Virus record (IMG/VR): IMGVR_UViG_3300009418_000105
Coordinates: 1-26,029 of that record
DNA: 26,029 nt
Direction: 5' to 3' (one strand)
Source: a virus
The notes under the pieces are model-generated. The model was given only the letters and a program-made list of their open reading frames with translations. It had not been told where the DNA came from and ran no database searches. A program made the translations under genes and the position numbers. Position 1 is the first letter of the stretch. Each line of letters opens with the position of its first letter. Shown here piece after piece: positions 16,814 through 24,261 of this stretch.

Positions 16814-19197
16814 CGTCTACCATCCGTTCTTCCGTCAATTCGTACATATCCTACGCGCCATCCATAGCCTGAACCCGTACTTTGCACCTTCATTGCTACC
16901 TGTCTTGCCCGTCCACGGATGAACGATTGGTCCGTACTGGACGTTACCGTGGCACTCGCAATCTCGGACTGCGATGCGCCCGGATAGTCATGACCATTCA
17001 AGCTCACCGTGACTTCGTTACCTGAATCCGCATCCCTGAACTGAATGTCAGGTATCATCCGGTTCAGGAACCAGAACTGGTCCCCTTCGCCGAGGTCCAT
17101 ATCGCCCGTCTCGATATACGCGGTCATGGCCGAACCGTCATCGTCGTGCCCGTTCTCATGGCTATAAAGAACATTGGGGCAGATCGCCGTCCCAAGGGAC
17201 CCTCCGCCCGAAGCCGTAGATGTAGCAACGTCGCCCAATGTAATTGTGTAGGTATCTGCGTCGGTAATCGAAGCAACCGTATGCTGATCATTCAGAAGGA
17301 GCGCAGTAAAGCCGCCAACAGCGGACACATTATTTAGTATGATCTCATCATCGGCAGACAGGCCATGGCTCGTCTGGGTTATCGTTACGGTGCCCGTAGT
17401 GTTGCTTGTAGTTATTGGGTCCGCGCCCAACGCAACGGTTCGTATAGAAGAAGCGAGGGGATATGTCTTGGTGGCCGCATGACTCCATGCACCCCGAACC
17501 AATGTCCCTACATACCAGACCTGTTCGTCATAATTGAAGATGACGTACCTGTCATTCTCGCCATTACCAGACTCGGACGGATACATCCATATAACTTCGG
17601 AGAAATCTGTATTGGACCCGCATACAACCTTGAAAGATTGACTGAGATCGAAGTCGTCGAACACCGTACTAAGGACAGGGCACGGAAGTCGCTGTGCTGT
17701 TCCCGTGTAAGTATAGAAGGCTCCACGGTCCATAAAGAATACGGTTCCGTTCGCATTCACCGCAGCATTCGGAGATATCATGGACATCCCCTTGGCTACC
17801 TCATTAAACGAGAAGTAGTAGGGACTGCCGACATAACTCATGCTGACAATACCGCAATCGGTCCAGATCAGGATTTCCTTACGAACCCGTATGCCGCCAA
17901 TGATCTCTGAGCAGGACGACAGCTCTTGACCACCTGCACTGTTCGTTGATAGCGGCTGCCACTGTGCCGCATTCTCTGAAGTAGACCAGCGAACAAAGAG
18001 CGGATTGATCGTACTCGAACCAATGGGGTTACAGCCAAGAGCAACAACATGCCGACCTACATCCGATATCATGACTTGCGTGGCAGCAACGGGAGTGTAA
18101 TAAACGCCAGCCTTATAAACAGCGGACACACTAGATCCACCTCCAGATACTCCTCCAGATGTTGGATTTGACCCACCAATGTCTGCTGTCCAAGTGGTCT
18201 TGGTGGGGGTAGACGCAATTGTCATTTCCACATTAAGTCTGCTTGCGGTAATCCCATCCACTGTAGCATCGACGCCGGAAATCGTTACCGTATCGCCTAC
18301 ACCTGCGCCGTGACCACTCACATCTTTTACCGTAATAACGGTAGACCCGCTGGTAGTCGTAATAGGGTCAGTACCAAGCGTTATCGTTCTGCGCGTAATA
18401 TCGCTCAGGGCTACCGCAGCATTTCCGGTGCCATTGCTTTCGTCCCAGTAGTAGATGTCGCCCTGTCTCGGATTGGCGATCATGTCATCGCCGAAGTTTT
18501 CTATCGACCAGATACGCAGTTGGTTAGATTGACCTATCCCCTCCACTGACCCGAACCCGCCACTACCCCAGCCAGAAGCACCCCAACCAGAACCCGCAAC
18601 ATAGGTATTTAGGCCCGTATTGATTTGATATGCGGCTGTTACGCTTGATCCGCCAGCCGCCGTGTCCGTAGAGGTTGCCTTGGCATCGCAGATAACCCGG
18701 TACTTCGTCGTCGGGTTCGCGTCGCTCGGGTCTCCAAGGGCAACAATACGATGCTCTTTGTTAATATCGCCCGTCCCTATTCCACCCGAAGCATCCGCAC
18801 CTGCCAGTGTAACATAGTCCCCCTGTACCGCATTGTGTGCAGAAGGACTCGTGATTGTGATGACCGACGTTCCGCTGACCGTAGCTATTGGGTCAGTGCC
18901 AAGTGTATCGGTGGCCCGGACAGGAGTTATATCGTAATAACTAGCACCATAATTGAGGTACAACTTCAGGTTGGTCCCTACGCCGATATACGCGCTACCG
19001 TCGTCAGTGACCCAGTCATGAAGTTTTCTGGAGGCTCCCAGAAAGCTCGAAGTGACGTACCTGACCCACCCGCCGATCTTCTCGGCGAACCCCTTACGGA
19101 ATCGCACCTTATCGGAATCGTACCAAGTACCCTCTGCGGAATACCTAGTACCGTCCGTGAAAAGGCCCGGCTTGGGAGATATCTTCGTAAACGGCAT
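16810..19197 (-). CDS. Tail nozzle / head-to-tail connecting protein (795 aa), P22 gp10-like
   Basis: The N-terminus (PGLFTDGTRYSAEGTWYDSD, then KVRFRKGFAEKIGGW and LHDWVTDDGSAYIGVGTNLK) is the typical opening of nozzle-like tail proteins in marine podophages, which I relate to P22 gp10, the hub extending the tail below the adaptor ring. Further family features are LRIWSIENFGDDMIANPRQG and YYWDES near residue 220-260, LFVRWSTSENAAQWQP near 400, FFMDRGAFYTYTGTAQRLPC and VIFNYDEQVWYVGTLVRGAW in the second half. Three insertions of about 90 residues (roughly 97-192, 271-362 and 587-675) each start LG(T/A)DPI and look like repeated beta domains. The ATG at 19197 lies five bases after the preceding stop. 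The assignment rests on recalled family patterns. Confidence 0.85.
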   Translation of the reverse strand: MPFTKISPKPGLFTDGTRYSAEGTWYDSDKVRFRKGFAEKIGGWVRYVTSSFLGASRKLHDWVTDDGSAYIGVGTNLKLYLNYGASYYDITPVRATDTLGTDPIATVSGTSVITITSPSAHNAVQGDYVTLAGADASGGIGTGDINKEHRIVALGDPSDANPTTKYRVICDAKATSTDTAAGGSSVTAAYQINTGLNTYVAGSGWGASGWGSGGFGSVEGIGQSNQLRIWSIENFGDDMIANPRQGDIYYWDESNGTGNAAVALSDITRRTITLGTDPITTTSGSTVITVKDVSGHGAGVGDTVTISGVDATVDGITASRLNVEMTIASTPTKTTWTADIGGSNPTSGGVSGGGSSVSAVYKAGVYYTPVAATQVMISDVGRHVVALGCNPIGSSTINPLFVRWSTSENAAQWQPLSTNSAGGQELSSCSEIIGGIRVRKEILIWTDCGIVSMSYVGSPYYFSFNEVAKGMSMISPNAAVNANGTVFFMDRGAFYTYTGTAQRLPCPVLSTVFDDFDLSQSFKVVCGSNTDFSEVIWMYPSESGNGENDRYVIFNYDEQVWYVGTLVRGAWSHAATKTYPLASSIRTVALGADPITTSNTTGTVTITQTSHGLSADDEIILNNVSAVGGFTALLLNDQHTVASITDADTYTITLGDVATSTASGGGSLGTAICPNVLYSHENGHDDDGSAMTAYIETGDMDLGEGDQFWFLNRMIPDIQFRDADSGNEVTVSLNGHDYPGASQSEIASATVTSSTDQSFIRGRARQVAMKVQSTGSGYGWRVGYVRIDGRTDGRR

Positions 19198-19202
19198 GAA
19201 CG

Positions 19203-19502
19203 CTAACCCTCGCTGATACCGCCAGCATTGCCAACTATCAGATGCGGCACCGGATCATCAAGATCCCCACCCAGAACATCTCTGCCATCGATCCCAGCAG
19301 CCATTAACGCAAGTTGGAGTTGTGATTGAGATTCTTGCACTGCGACAAGGAGTTGTTTGATCAACTCTGCTTGTGGGGCAGAAAAATCTATCCTCACAGG
19401 CTCGGGTGTTGCCGGAGCGTTATCCTGTTCCCTTACTAACGCTGGCGATGCGCTCTTTGAGGTTTGCTGTTTCTGTTTCGACTGACGCGAGGCGTTCCCC
19501 AT
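19203..19502 (-). CDS. Conserved hypothetical protein (99 aa) overlapping the upstream gene by 83 bases
   Basis: I chose the ATG at 19502 (MGNASRQSKQKQ) because AAGGTGG sits six bases upstream at 19509-19515; an in-frame ATG at 19520 would add six residues but includes that site. The first 40 residues are polar and basic, likely disordered. A helical segment follows (QAELIKQLLVAVQESQSQLQ), then LMAAGIDGRDVLGGDLDD and PHLIVGNAGG. The helix and the DDPVPHLIVG ending look like real coding sequence rather than a frame shadow. The gene lies between a small membrane-anchored protein and the nozzle gene. No function is recognised. Confidence 0.65.
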   Translation of the reverse strand: MGNASRQSKQKQQTSKSASPALVREQDNAPATPEPVRIDFSAPQAELIKQLLVAVQESQSQLQLALMAAGIDGRDVLGGDLDDPVPHLIVGNAGGISEG

Positions 19503-19659
19503 GTTTATCCACCTTCTCATCTAGACGGTTAACAATACGTTCGATTTGCATTAGGGACTGTCTGGCCCCATTCAGTCCCGCCCTCACCCCACCATAGGCC
19601 GCACCTGCGGCAAGTGGAGCAGCGAGAACAGATATTATATTTGTCATACTAAGGTCCAT
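19420..19659 (-). CDS. Small membrane-anchored coiled-coil protein (79 aa), possible lysis accessory
   Basis: The ATG at 19659 is preceded by AGGT at acceptable spacing; a second ATG at 19647 has no such site. Residues about 6-28 (NIISVLAAPLAAGAAYGGV) are hydrophobic and small-residue-rich, suiting one membrane span. The rest is a coiled coil with a heptad-like pattern (QIERIVNRLDEKVDKHGERL, then SVETETANLKERI). One span plus a coiled coil can be a spanin-like or holin-associated protein, or a virion component. Its last 83 bases also encode the N-terminus of the next gene in another frame. The role is unproven. Confidence 0.65.
   Translation of the reverse strand: MDLSMTNIISVLAAPLAAGAAYGGVRAGLNGARQSLMQIERIVNRLDEKVDKHGERLASVETETANLKERIASVSKGTG
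19509..19515 (-). promoter_or_regulatory. Ribosome binding site for the gene starting at 19502
   Basis: AAGGTGG on the coding strand lies six bases before the ATG at 19502 and inside the coding sequence of the upstream gene. It decides the choice of this start over the ATG at 19520 and supports the reality of the overlapping gene. Confidence 0.6.
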
Positions 19660-19687
19660 AACTATTTACCTGTCACGCCACGCTCGT

Positions 19688-19700
19688 TGTACGAAGTACA
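19688..19700. other. Short perfect inverted repeat between tail fibre and membrane protein genes
   Basis: TGTAC-GAA-GTACA forms a five-base-pair stem with a three-base loop in the 42-base gap after the tail fibre stop codon. It has no following T-run on the coding strand, so a factor-independent terminator is unlikely. It could be a weak RNA hairpin or chance. Confidence 0.35.
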
Positions 19701-19701
19701 T

Positions 19702-21789
19702 CTATTCATCGTCATCGTCGGGCTTTTCTGGCTCAAGGATCGGACGACCATCATCGTCGGTCCATGGCGTTTCCATAATGTGCTGATCCTGACGTTCTGC
19801 CACGACCATCCACGAAACCGTGTCGCTCGAATCGGTGTCCTGACATTCAATCGTGAGCGTTCCACCCTCGACAGAACCTCTTACACCGTCCCAGCCCGTA
19901 TCATTTTGAATCCATGCCTGCGGATCTCTACACAGTAGCTCCCACGTTCCATCGGTCATTCCTGCTTCCTCGTCCAAATCTACCTGAACCCAACCGGACG
20001 AAAGCGTGGCAGTTCCCCGATATATCAAATCCGCCCTTGGTCCCTCAATGAAACTATGGACCAGATGGTGCGTGTCGTTCATCAATGGGAGCGGGTGGTC
20101 GATCTTAAAGGAGCCGGACCCCTTGGAGAGTGCCCCTGCTACCGTGGCCCCAGAACTTGTCAGCGTAAGCGACACCGTAGCGTCGGCACTGAAGATCATG
20201 TCGTTAGCAGAATGCCGATACTTGATGATGCCACGATATTCATCATCGCCGGTTGTTCCATCAGCGAAATGGATCACTCCATTGCTTGAAGTACCGGAGG
20301 CGATGGTCATTCCCGTAGCACCAGACGTATAGAGAACTAGATCGTCTGCACCCGCCTCATAGCCGGAAGGGGCTGTCGTTCCAATTCCTACCCTACCGCT
20401 CGAATCTATAACCATCCTGTTGGAATTACTGACCCGAAATGCCATTGACGAGTCGCTATTATTGTACTTGACCCCAGCGACCTCCAGTCCGTCCTTGTCA
20501 CCAAGCAGAATACCGGCTTCTTCGGCAGAACCCGAACCAACCGAAATATAGGCTGAAACCCCGGAACCCGAATTACGCTGAAACGTAGCAACTGATTGGG
20601 ATGCGGGACTCAACGCACCCTCTCCGCTATTTGCTATAACGTGCAGATATTGGCTGTCGAGCGGGCTGGTGGTATTTATGCCAACAACATCATTCGATAC
20701 ATCGACAAATAGGATTCCCGAATCGACATTCAGGTCGCCCGCCATCGTGCTTGTTCCAGATACATCCAGCGTACCGTTCAGATCAACAGCAGTAGCGTTT
20801 AATTCAATTTCGTCGGTAGCATTGATATCAAGGACGGTTGCACTAGGAGCGTTGATGTACTGGGATGAGTCGTTGAATTGAAGCTGCATTGTGGAATTCA
20901 GCAGCAATCCGGTATCGGCTACATGGGTAAGAGTAACATCCGTATCTGCACCAAAGCCCAAAACTCCGGCATCCGACAACAATGTTAGATCATCACCTAC
21001 CGTAGCATCGGCAGACATCGTGACATTGCCAGTCAAAGTGCTTGTCCCTGACACATCCAAAGTGCCGTTCAAGTCAACGGCAGTAGCATTCAACTCGATT
21101 TCGTCGGTAGCGTTAATGTCGAGAATTGCGTTACTGGGCGCATTGATAAACTGTGACGAGTCATTGAACTGAAGCTGCATTGTGGAATTAAGGAGCAACC
21201 CAGTATCAGCCACATGGGTAAGATTTACATCGCTATCCGCGCCAAAGTTTAGAACTGCCGCATCTGACACGAGAGTTAGATCATCGCCTACACTGGCATC
21301 GCCGCTCATCGTGACAGCACCAGTAAGCGTACTCGCGCCAGCCACGGTCAGGGTGCTGCTCAGTTCTAGGTCGGCAAACGCATCCAGAACAGCCGCACCA
21401 GACCCGGCACCATCCGTAAAGATTGCCGAAACCTTGCCATTGCCGATTGTAATGTTGGCCCCTGAACCCTGACTGATAATGATATTTTGAGAACCACTTG
21501 TCGCATTCTCGATAATCCAGAGTTTGTTTATCGTGTTCGGTGCCAGAGTAATGGTGCAGGCAGAATCCAATGTGCCCGTATACTTCAGGTATATGGCCCT
21601 GCCTTCGTCAGCCGAACCATTTGCTATAGTAGTAGTATGCGTATCTGCATTGGTTGTAATGGCTTCGGTACCGGAACCAAAAGCATCTGCTATAAGCTCT
21701 AAATTGGTATTTGTCGTGGTGCCCCAAGTGCCTGACTCGTCACCTGTCGCAATCTCCGTCAGCCTTAGATTGTTGACATAATCCGCCAT
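19702..21789 (-). CDS. Tail fibre protein (695 aa) with two 97-residue tandem repeats
   Basis: The N-terminus MADYVNNLRLTEIATGDESG and the WGTTTNTNLELIADAFG that follows form the typical virion-attachment start of marine phage fibres. Residues 154-347 contain two tandem 97-residue repeats rich in Thr, Ser, Asp and Leu, as in fibrous beta-helical shafts. Around 355-480 there are two VGI(N/G)TT(S/A)P turns, common in fibre shafts. From about 558 a conserved C-terminal module begins (SGSFKIDHPLP, then THHLVHSFIEGPRADLIYRG) and runs through WIQNDTGWDGVRGSVEGG to VVAERQDQHIMETPWTDDDG, ending in an acidic tail. I recognise this C-terminal module from many marine phage fibres; it is probably the receptor-facing or trimerising end. 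I see no S74 chaperone motif. The AGGGA before the ATG at 21789 supports the start. Confidence 0.88.
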   Translation of the reverse strand: MADYVNNLRLTEIATGDESGTWGTTTNTNLELIADAFGSGTEAITTNADTHTTTIANGSADEGRAIYLKYTGTLDSACTITLAPNTINKLWIIENATSGSQNIIISQGSGANITIGNGKVSAIFTDGAGSGAAVLDAFADLELSSTLTVAGASTLTGAVTMSGDASVGDDLTLVSDAAVLNFGADSDVNLTHVADTGLLLNSTMQLQFNDSSQFINAPSNAILDINATDEIELNATAVDLNGTLDVSGTSTLTGNVTMSADATVGDDLTLLSDAGVLGFGADTDVTLTHVADTGLLLNSTMQLQFNDSSQYINAPSATVLDINATDEIELNATAVDLNGTLDVSGTSTMAGDLNVDSGILFVDVSNDVVGINTTSPLDSQYLHVIANSGEGALSPASQSVATFQRNSGSGVSAYISVGSGSAEEAGILLGDKDGLEVAGVKYNNSDSSMAFRVSNSNRMVIDSSGRVGIGTTAPSGYEAGADDLVLYTSGATGMTIASGTSSNGVIHFADGTTGDDEYRGIIKYRHSANDMIFSADATVSLTLTSSGATVAGALSKGSGSFKIDHPLPLMNDTHHLVHSFIEGPRADLIYRGTATLSSGWVQVDLDEEAGMTDGTWELLCRDPQAWIQNDTGWDGVRGSVEGGTLTIECQDTDSSDTVSWMVVAERQDQHIMETPWTDDDGRPILEPEKPDDDDE
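20749..21330 (-). repeat. Two tandem 291-bp repeats in the tail fibre gene
   Basis: The units span 21330-21040 and 21039-20749, each encoding 97 residues from TLTG(A/N)VTMS to LDVSGTS; a degenerate third unit begins at 20748. The stretch from HVADTGLLLNSTMQLQF to DLNGTLDVSGTST is almost the same in both at the protein level, but the DNA differs at many third codon positions. The duplication is therefore not recent, and the protein sequence has been held by selection. Confidence 0.9.
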
Positions 21790-21805
21790 GTTTCGTCCCT
21801 AGCCC

Positions 21806-22228
21806 CTAAAGTGTCCAAGTCCATATATGAACCAACAATGGACCTGCAATGTTCATAATGCCATCGATTCCCCACCCACTGGGAACCTTCCACTTGCCTT
21901 CCGTTTTTTCCTTTGCGTTTTGACGCCAGTTCCCCCAACCCCTCACAAGATAATATAGGAGTGCGGCAGCCGACCCCATCTGTGCCATGTCCGCCGAACT
22001 TTCCGGCAATACCATTCCCCACAATACGAAGTAGCCTGTCATCAACAAGGCCACGAATATGTGGGATACCCAAACCATCCACCGGGAGCCGCCCTTCAAG
22101 AATCTTGGCAACCACGGCCAAATAAACCTACTGAACCACCTATCTATCCTAGCAAAATTATCAATAATCGAAGCCCAAATAAGAAACAGTACATGAAGAA
22201 CCAAGACCACCATGGATATTGTATTCAA
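21806..22228 (-). CDS. Integral membrane protein (140 aa) with about four spans, TTG start
   Basis: The start is TTG at 22228: GGAGG lies six bases upstream (22235-22239), whereas the internal ATG at 22213 has no ribosome site. Hydrophobic segments lie at about residues 6-25 (MVVLVLHVLFLIWASI), 53-74 (WMVWVSHIFVALLMTGYFVL), 80-98 and 122-140, separated by basic, tryptophan-rich stretches. It sits between the small virion genes and the tail fibre. It could be a holin or another inner-membrane protein active late in infection; neither length nor motif settles this. I do not recognise a named family. Confidence 0.75.
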   Translation of the reverse strand: MNTISMVVLVLHVLFLIWASIIDNFARIDRWFSRFIWPWLPRFLKGGSRWMVWVSHIFVALLMTGYFVLWGMVLPESSADMAQMGSAAALLYYLVRGWGNWRQNAKEKTEGKWKVPSGWGIDGIMNIAGPLLVHIWTWTL

Positions 22229-22234
22229 TTAATT

Positions 22235-22239
22235 CCTCC
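22235..22239 (-). promoter_or_regulatory. Strong ribosome binding site that fixes a TTG start
   Basis: GGAGG on the coding strand is six bases (AATTAA) before the TTG at 22228. It is among the best Shine-Dalgarno matches in the window and is the reason for calling the non-ATG start. Confidence 0.7.
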
Positions 22240-22246
22240 AAAGGTA

Positions 22247-22588
22247 TCAGTTAAAAACAGGTTCCCAGCTTGGTGTCTGTGAATCATCTACCTCCGCCCA
22301 ATTAGGTGTTTGTGAGTCATCTATAATACTCCATACATTTACGCCAGTCATTTCTGCCGTTCCGACGACACCTGTCGGCGAAACTGTTACACCTGTACCA
22401 GCAGTTACCGTAACGCTTCCTACCGAGCCTGTCCCGGCCAGTCCAGTAACCGATACAGTTATAAGTAACTCAACGGTTACTGACCCAACTGCACCCGTAC
22501 CAGCTACACCTGTTACTTCAACGGGAACAGGTTCACCCCAAGTGCCAGAGCCCCAAGTAGAGCGACCCCAGCCTGTTACGTTAGCCAT
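22247..22588 (-). CDS. Small repeat-containing virion protein (113 aa), MANVTGWG type
   Basis: The ATG overlaps the stop of the preceding gene as TAATG. The protein starts MANVTGWGRSTWGSGTWGEP, then carries repeats of about 20 residues: VTGVAGTGAVGSVTV, VTGLAGTGSVGSVTV and a degenerate VSPTGVVGTAEMTGV. It ends with two DDSQTP-(N/S)-W motifs. I recall this architecture, with variable numbers of the VTG-x-AGTG-x-VG unit between fixed ends, in many marine phages; it is commonly listed as hypothetical or structural. The composition implies a stack of beta strands, perhaps a short spike or a surface decoration. No function is demonstrated that I know of. Confidence 0.8.
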   Translation of the reverse strand: MANVTGWGRSTWGSGTWGEPVPVEVTGVAGTGAVGSVTVELLITVSVTGLAGTGSVGSVTVTAGTGVTVSPTGVVGTAEMTGVNVWSIIDDSQTPNWAEVDDSQTPSWEPVFN

Positions 22589-23019
22589 TACGCTATACGG
22601 ATAATGGCGTTACTCGAATCTGCGGCAGGAAATGCTATTGTGAACGTACCAGCAGTAGCGGTTTTATCTGCTCCAAAATCCAGAACAAGAACCGATGTAT
22701 CACCACTCGTATCTTCATTGAATATCAATGCACCTCTTGCGGTGATTGTTGCCGTAGTCCATGACGTATCAGCGAAATCGGTAAGGGCTGTCGTCCCGCT
22801 AGTGGACGGATCGACCCGCGTAAGACTATTGCCCTTAGCCGAATAATTCGTGCCGCTGACCTCGTTGCTCGTAGTATATGCCGTAGTGGAAGCACCCAGC
22901 GATGCACTGCTCGTATAGAGCGCGATCTTAAAGGTGTTTCCACCGGAGTTGAGAAAATTGTGTTTCGCTTCCAACAACTCTTTCTTGAAACTTGTACACA
23001 TCGCTTGACTGATTGCCAT
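22588..23019 (-). CDS. Conserved virion structural protein (143 aa), MAISQAMCTSFKKELLE type
   Basis: The ATG at 23019 overlaps the previous stop (TAATG) and has GGAGAAG upstream. The N-terminal helix MAISQAMCTSFKKELLEAKH, followed by FKIALYTSSASLGASTTAY and SNEVSGTNYSAKGNSL, matches a protein type I recall in a wide range of tailed phages, located among tail or head-tail genes. The rest is Ser/Thr/Ala-rich beta sequence (WTTATITARGALIFN, SVLVLDFGADKTAT, FTIAFPAADSSNAIIRIA), suggesting one beta-sandwich. It is usually annotated only as structural or hypothetical. A decoration or tail role is inferred. Confidence 0.82.
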   Translation of the reverse strand: MAISQAMCTSFKKELLEAKHNFLNSGGNTFKIALYTSSASLGASTTAYTTSNEVSGTNYSAKGNSLTRVDPSTSGTTALTDFADTSWTTATITARGALIFNEDTSGDTSVLVLDFGADKTATAGTFTIAFPAADSSNAIIRIA

Positions 23020-23300
23020 TACAACTTCTCCATGGAGTTAGCTAAATCATTATGACCTGCTGAACGCAGCAGGCTGATCACCTTGGAACGATCCTCCTTA
23101 ACCGCTTCCTTGATGTAGTAATCGATTGCCTTGTATATCTCTTCCCTGAAGGCCGTCGCCTGTTCTGCAATTTCTGGATGGGACTTATCTCCCACCTTGA
23201 TAATGTAATCAGTCGCACGTCGTGCCCAGTGTCCTGAAGGCAATGACCCATTGCTGCTCGTAAAGACCGATACGTTTCCCACCTCTCCATTAAAGATCAT
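23019..23300 (-). CDS. Conserved hypothetical small protein (93 aa)
   Basis: The start overlaps the adaptor gene stop as ATGA (23297-23300) and the stop overlaps the next ATG as TAATG, so it lies in a tightly coupled string. Sequence: a short N-terminus with FTSSNGSLPSGHWARRATDY, then a helical region (EQATAFREEIYKAIDYYIKE) and AVKEDRSKVISLLRSAGHND, ending ANSMEKL. I recall this pattern (H-W/F-A-x-x-ATD-x-I, then a Phe/Arg/Glu helix and a basic C-terminus) in marine phages next to the adaptor gene. No catalytic residues stand out. It may be a small connector or assembly factor; this is a guess from context. Confidence 0.78.
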   Translation of the reverse strand: MIFNGEVGNVSVFTSSNGSLPSGHWARRATDYIIKVGDKSHPEIAEQATAFREEIYKAIDYYIKEAVKEDRSKVISLLRSAGHNDLANSMEKL

Positions 23301-23929
23301 GATTGAGGTAGCCTGATTGTGCCGTCTCTGTATTCATCTCTGGTCATGCGTCCCTCAGCTTGCATCTTGAGAAGCTGCAATGCCTCTTGATACCTTTGTT
23401 GGTACAATTGCATCAAGTCTGCATCACCCTTCATATAGGTATACGCCTCAACCAAACATCCATAGAGTAATGCCGTGTCAGCATTTGTGCCCAACCACGA
23501 AGGGCTTGTATCGACAATCGAGGCTGGCTGATAGTAGTAGTGAAGCTCCGTTGTGAAATCGGCGTTTGGCGTAGGTCCGACAATGAACGTATCGCTCGCA
23601 AAAATACCGTAGTATTTAGGCACCCCTTCCGTCGATGCGTTCGGATATGTCGCCCTGATAAAGTTCGCGTCCTTGTTAATCAGGAATATCTGGTTGCTCG
23701 AACTCGTTATCGACAGCGACAATGGAAGTAGAAAATCAGTCGGCATAGCCAAATACTGATTCCCATCGGTGATTGTACCGGCTACATTCTTGCGATTAAC
23801 GGGCAGATTAACAGAACGGTAAATCCGTTGTTCGGCCTGTTTAATGAACGTATCTATTGCTGCAACAAAGTTTGTTTCCGTGTTTTGACAGTAATCCTTG
23901 ATAGCCGCAGTCAGTTCGGCGTAAGTCAT
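23297..23929 (-). CDS. Head-tail adaptor protein (210 aa), SU10-adaptor-like
   Basis: The protein begins MTYAELTAAIKDYCQNTETN, then FIKQAEQRIYRSVNLPVNRK, a helical pair I associate with adaptor proteins that bind under the portal in podophages such as SU10. The middle is beta-rich (YLAMPTDFLLPLSLSITS, then VPKYYGIFASDTFIVGPTPN), and the C-terminal part returns to helix (WLGTNADTALLYGCLVEAYT, YMKGDADLMQLYQQRYQEAL), ending with LLKMQAEGRMTRDEYRDGTI. Helix-beta-helix order and length match the family as I remember it. Both ends overlap neighbouring genes as ATGA. It would form a dodecameric ring between portal and nozzle; that is inferred from family knowledge. Confidence 0.85.
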   Translation of the reverse strand: MTYAELTAAIKDYCQNTETNFVAAIDTFIKQAEQRIYRSVNLPVNRKNVAGTITDGNQYLAMPTDFLLPLSLSITSSSNQIFLINKDANFIRATYPNASTEGVPKYYGIFASDTFIVGPTPNADFTTELHYYYQPASIVDTSPSWLGTNADTALLYGCLVEAYTYMKGDADLMQLYQQRYQEALQLLKMQAEGRMTRDEYRDGTIRLPQS

Positions 23930-24261
23930 GTTGTCACCGTCACAGTCCCCACCTTGCCACGAGCAACAAGGTTGCCCGCAGTATTGGCGTTCCCGTTCCC
24001 TACCGGATTAAACGCAAATAGCCTTCTGCTTGTATCTTGCGACGTGTCCGGGCGAGAATCTCTCAGAGCCTGTGGGTCGGCATAATCTCCCAGCCGTCCC
24101 AAGAAGTTCTGGGGCTGATCTTTGTCCAACATATTCTTGCCCACCATGAGCCCTGTCATCCGGCCCGCCTTAATCTGCGGCACCAAATCCTTGAGCTTAT
24201 AGCGAAAACCCGTGCGATCACAGAACCCGAAAGCATATTTACCATTGGCGAACTTAGCCAT
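23926..24261 (-). CDS. Conserved phage protein (111 aa), KYAFGFCDRTGFRYKLKD type
   Basis: A strong GGAGG lies six bases before the ATG at 24261, which overlaps the previous stop as TAATG. The N-terminus MAKFANGKYAFGFCDRTGFR resembles a conserved opening in marine phage connector clusters, in which a short beta segment with D-R-(S/T)-G is followed by Y-x-L. In the versions I recall, a W-x-G-x-x-V and KHPQ segment follows; here that is replaced by AGRMTGLMVGKNMLDKDQPQ. The C-terminus is Gly/Asn/Thr-rich and probably disordered or beta. The cysteine in FCDRTG could bind a metal, but there is no second cysteine. Role unknown, probably structural. Confidence 0.78.
   Translation of the reverse strand: MAKFANGKYAFGFCDRTGFRYKLKDLVPQIKAGRMTGLMVGKNMLDKDQPQNFLGRLGDYADPQALRDSRPDTSQDTSRRLFAFNPVGNGNANTAGNLVARGKVGTVTVTT

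Noticed and set aside
20749-21330. Diversity-generating retroelement variable repeat
   Set aside because: No reverse transcriptase or template repeat is visible and the two units differ mainly at synonymous sites instead of adenine-specific positions.
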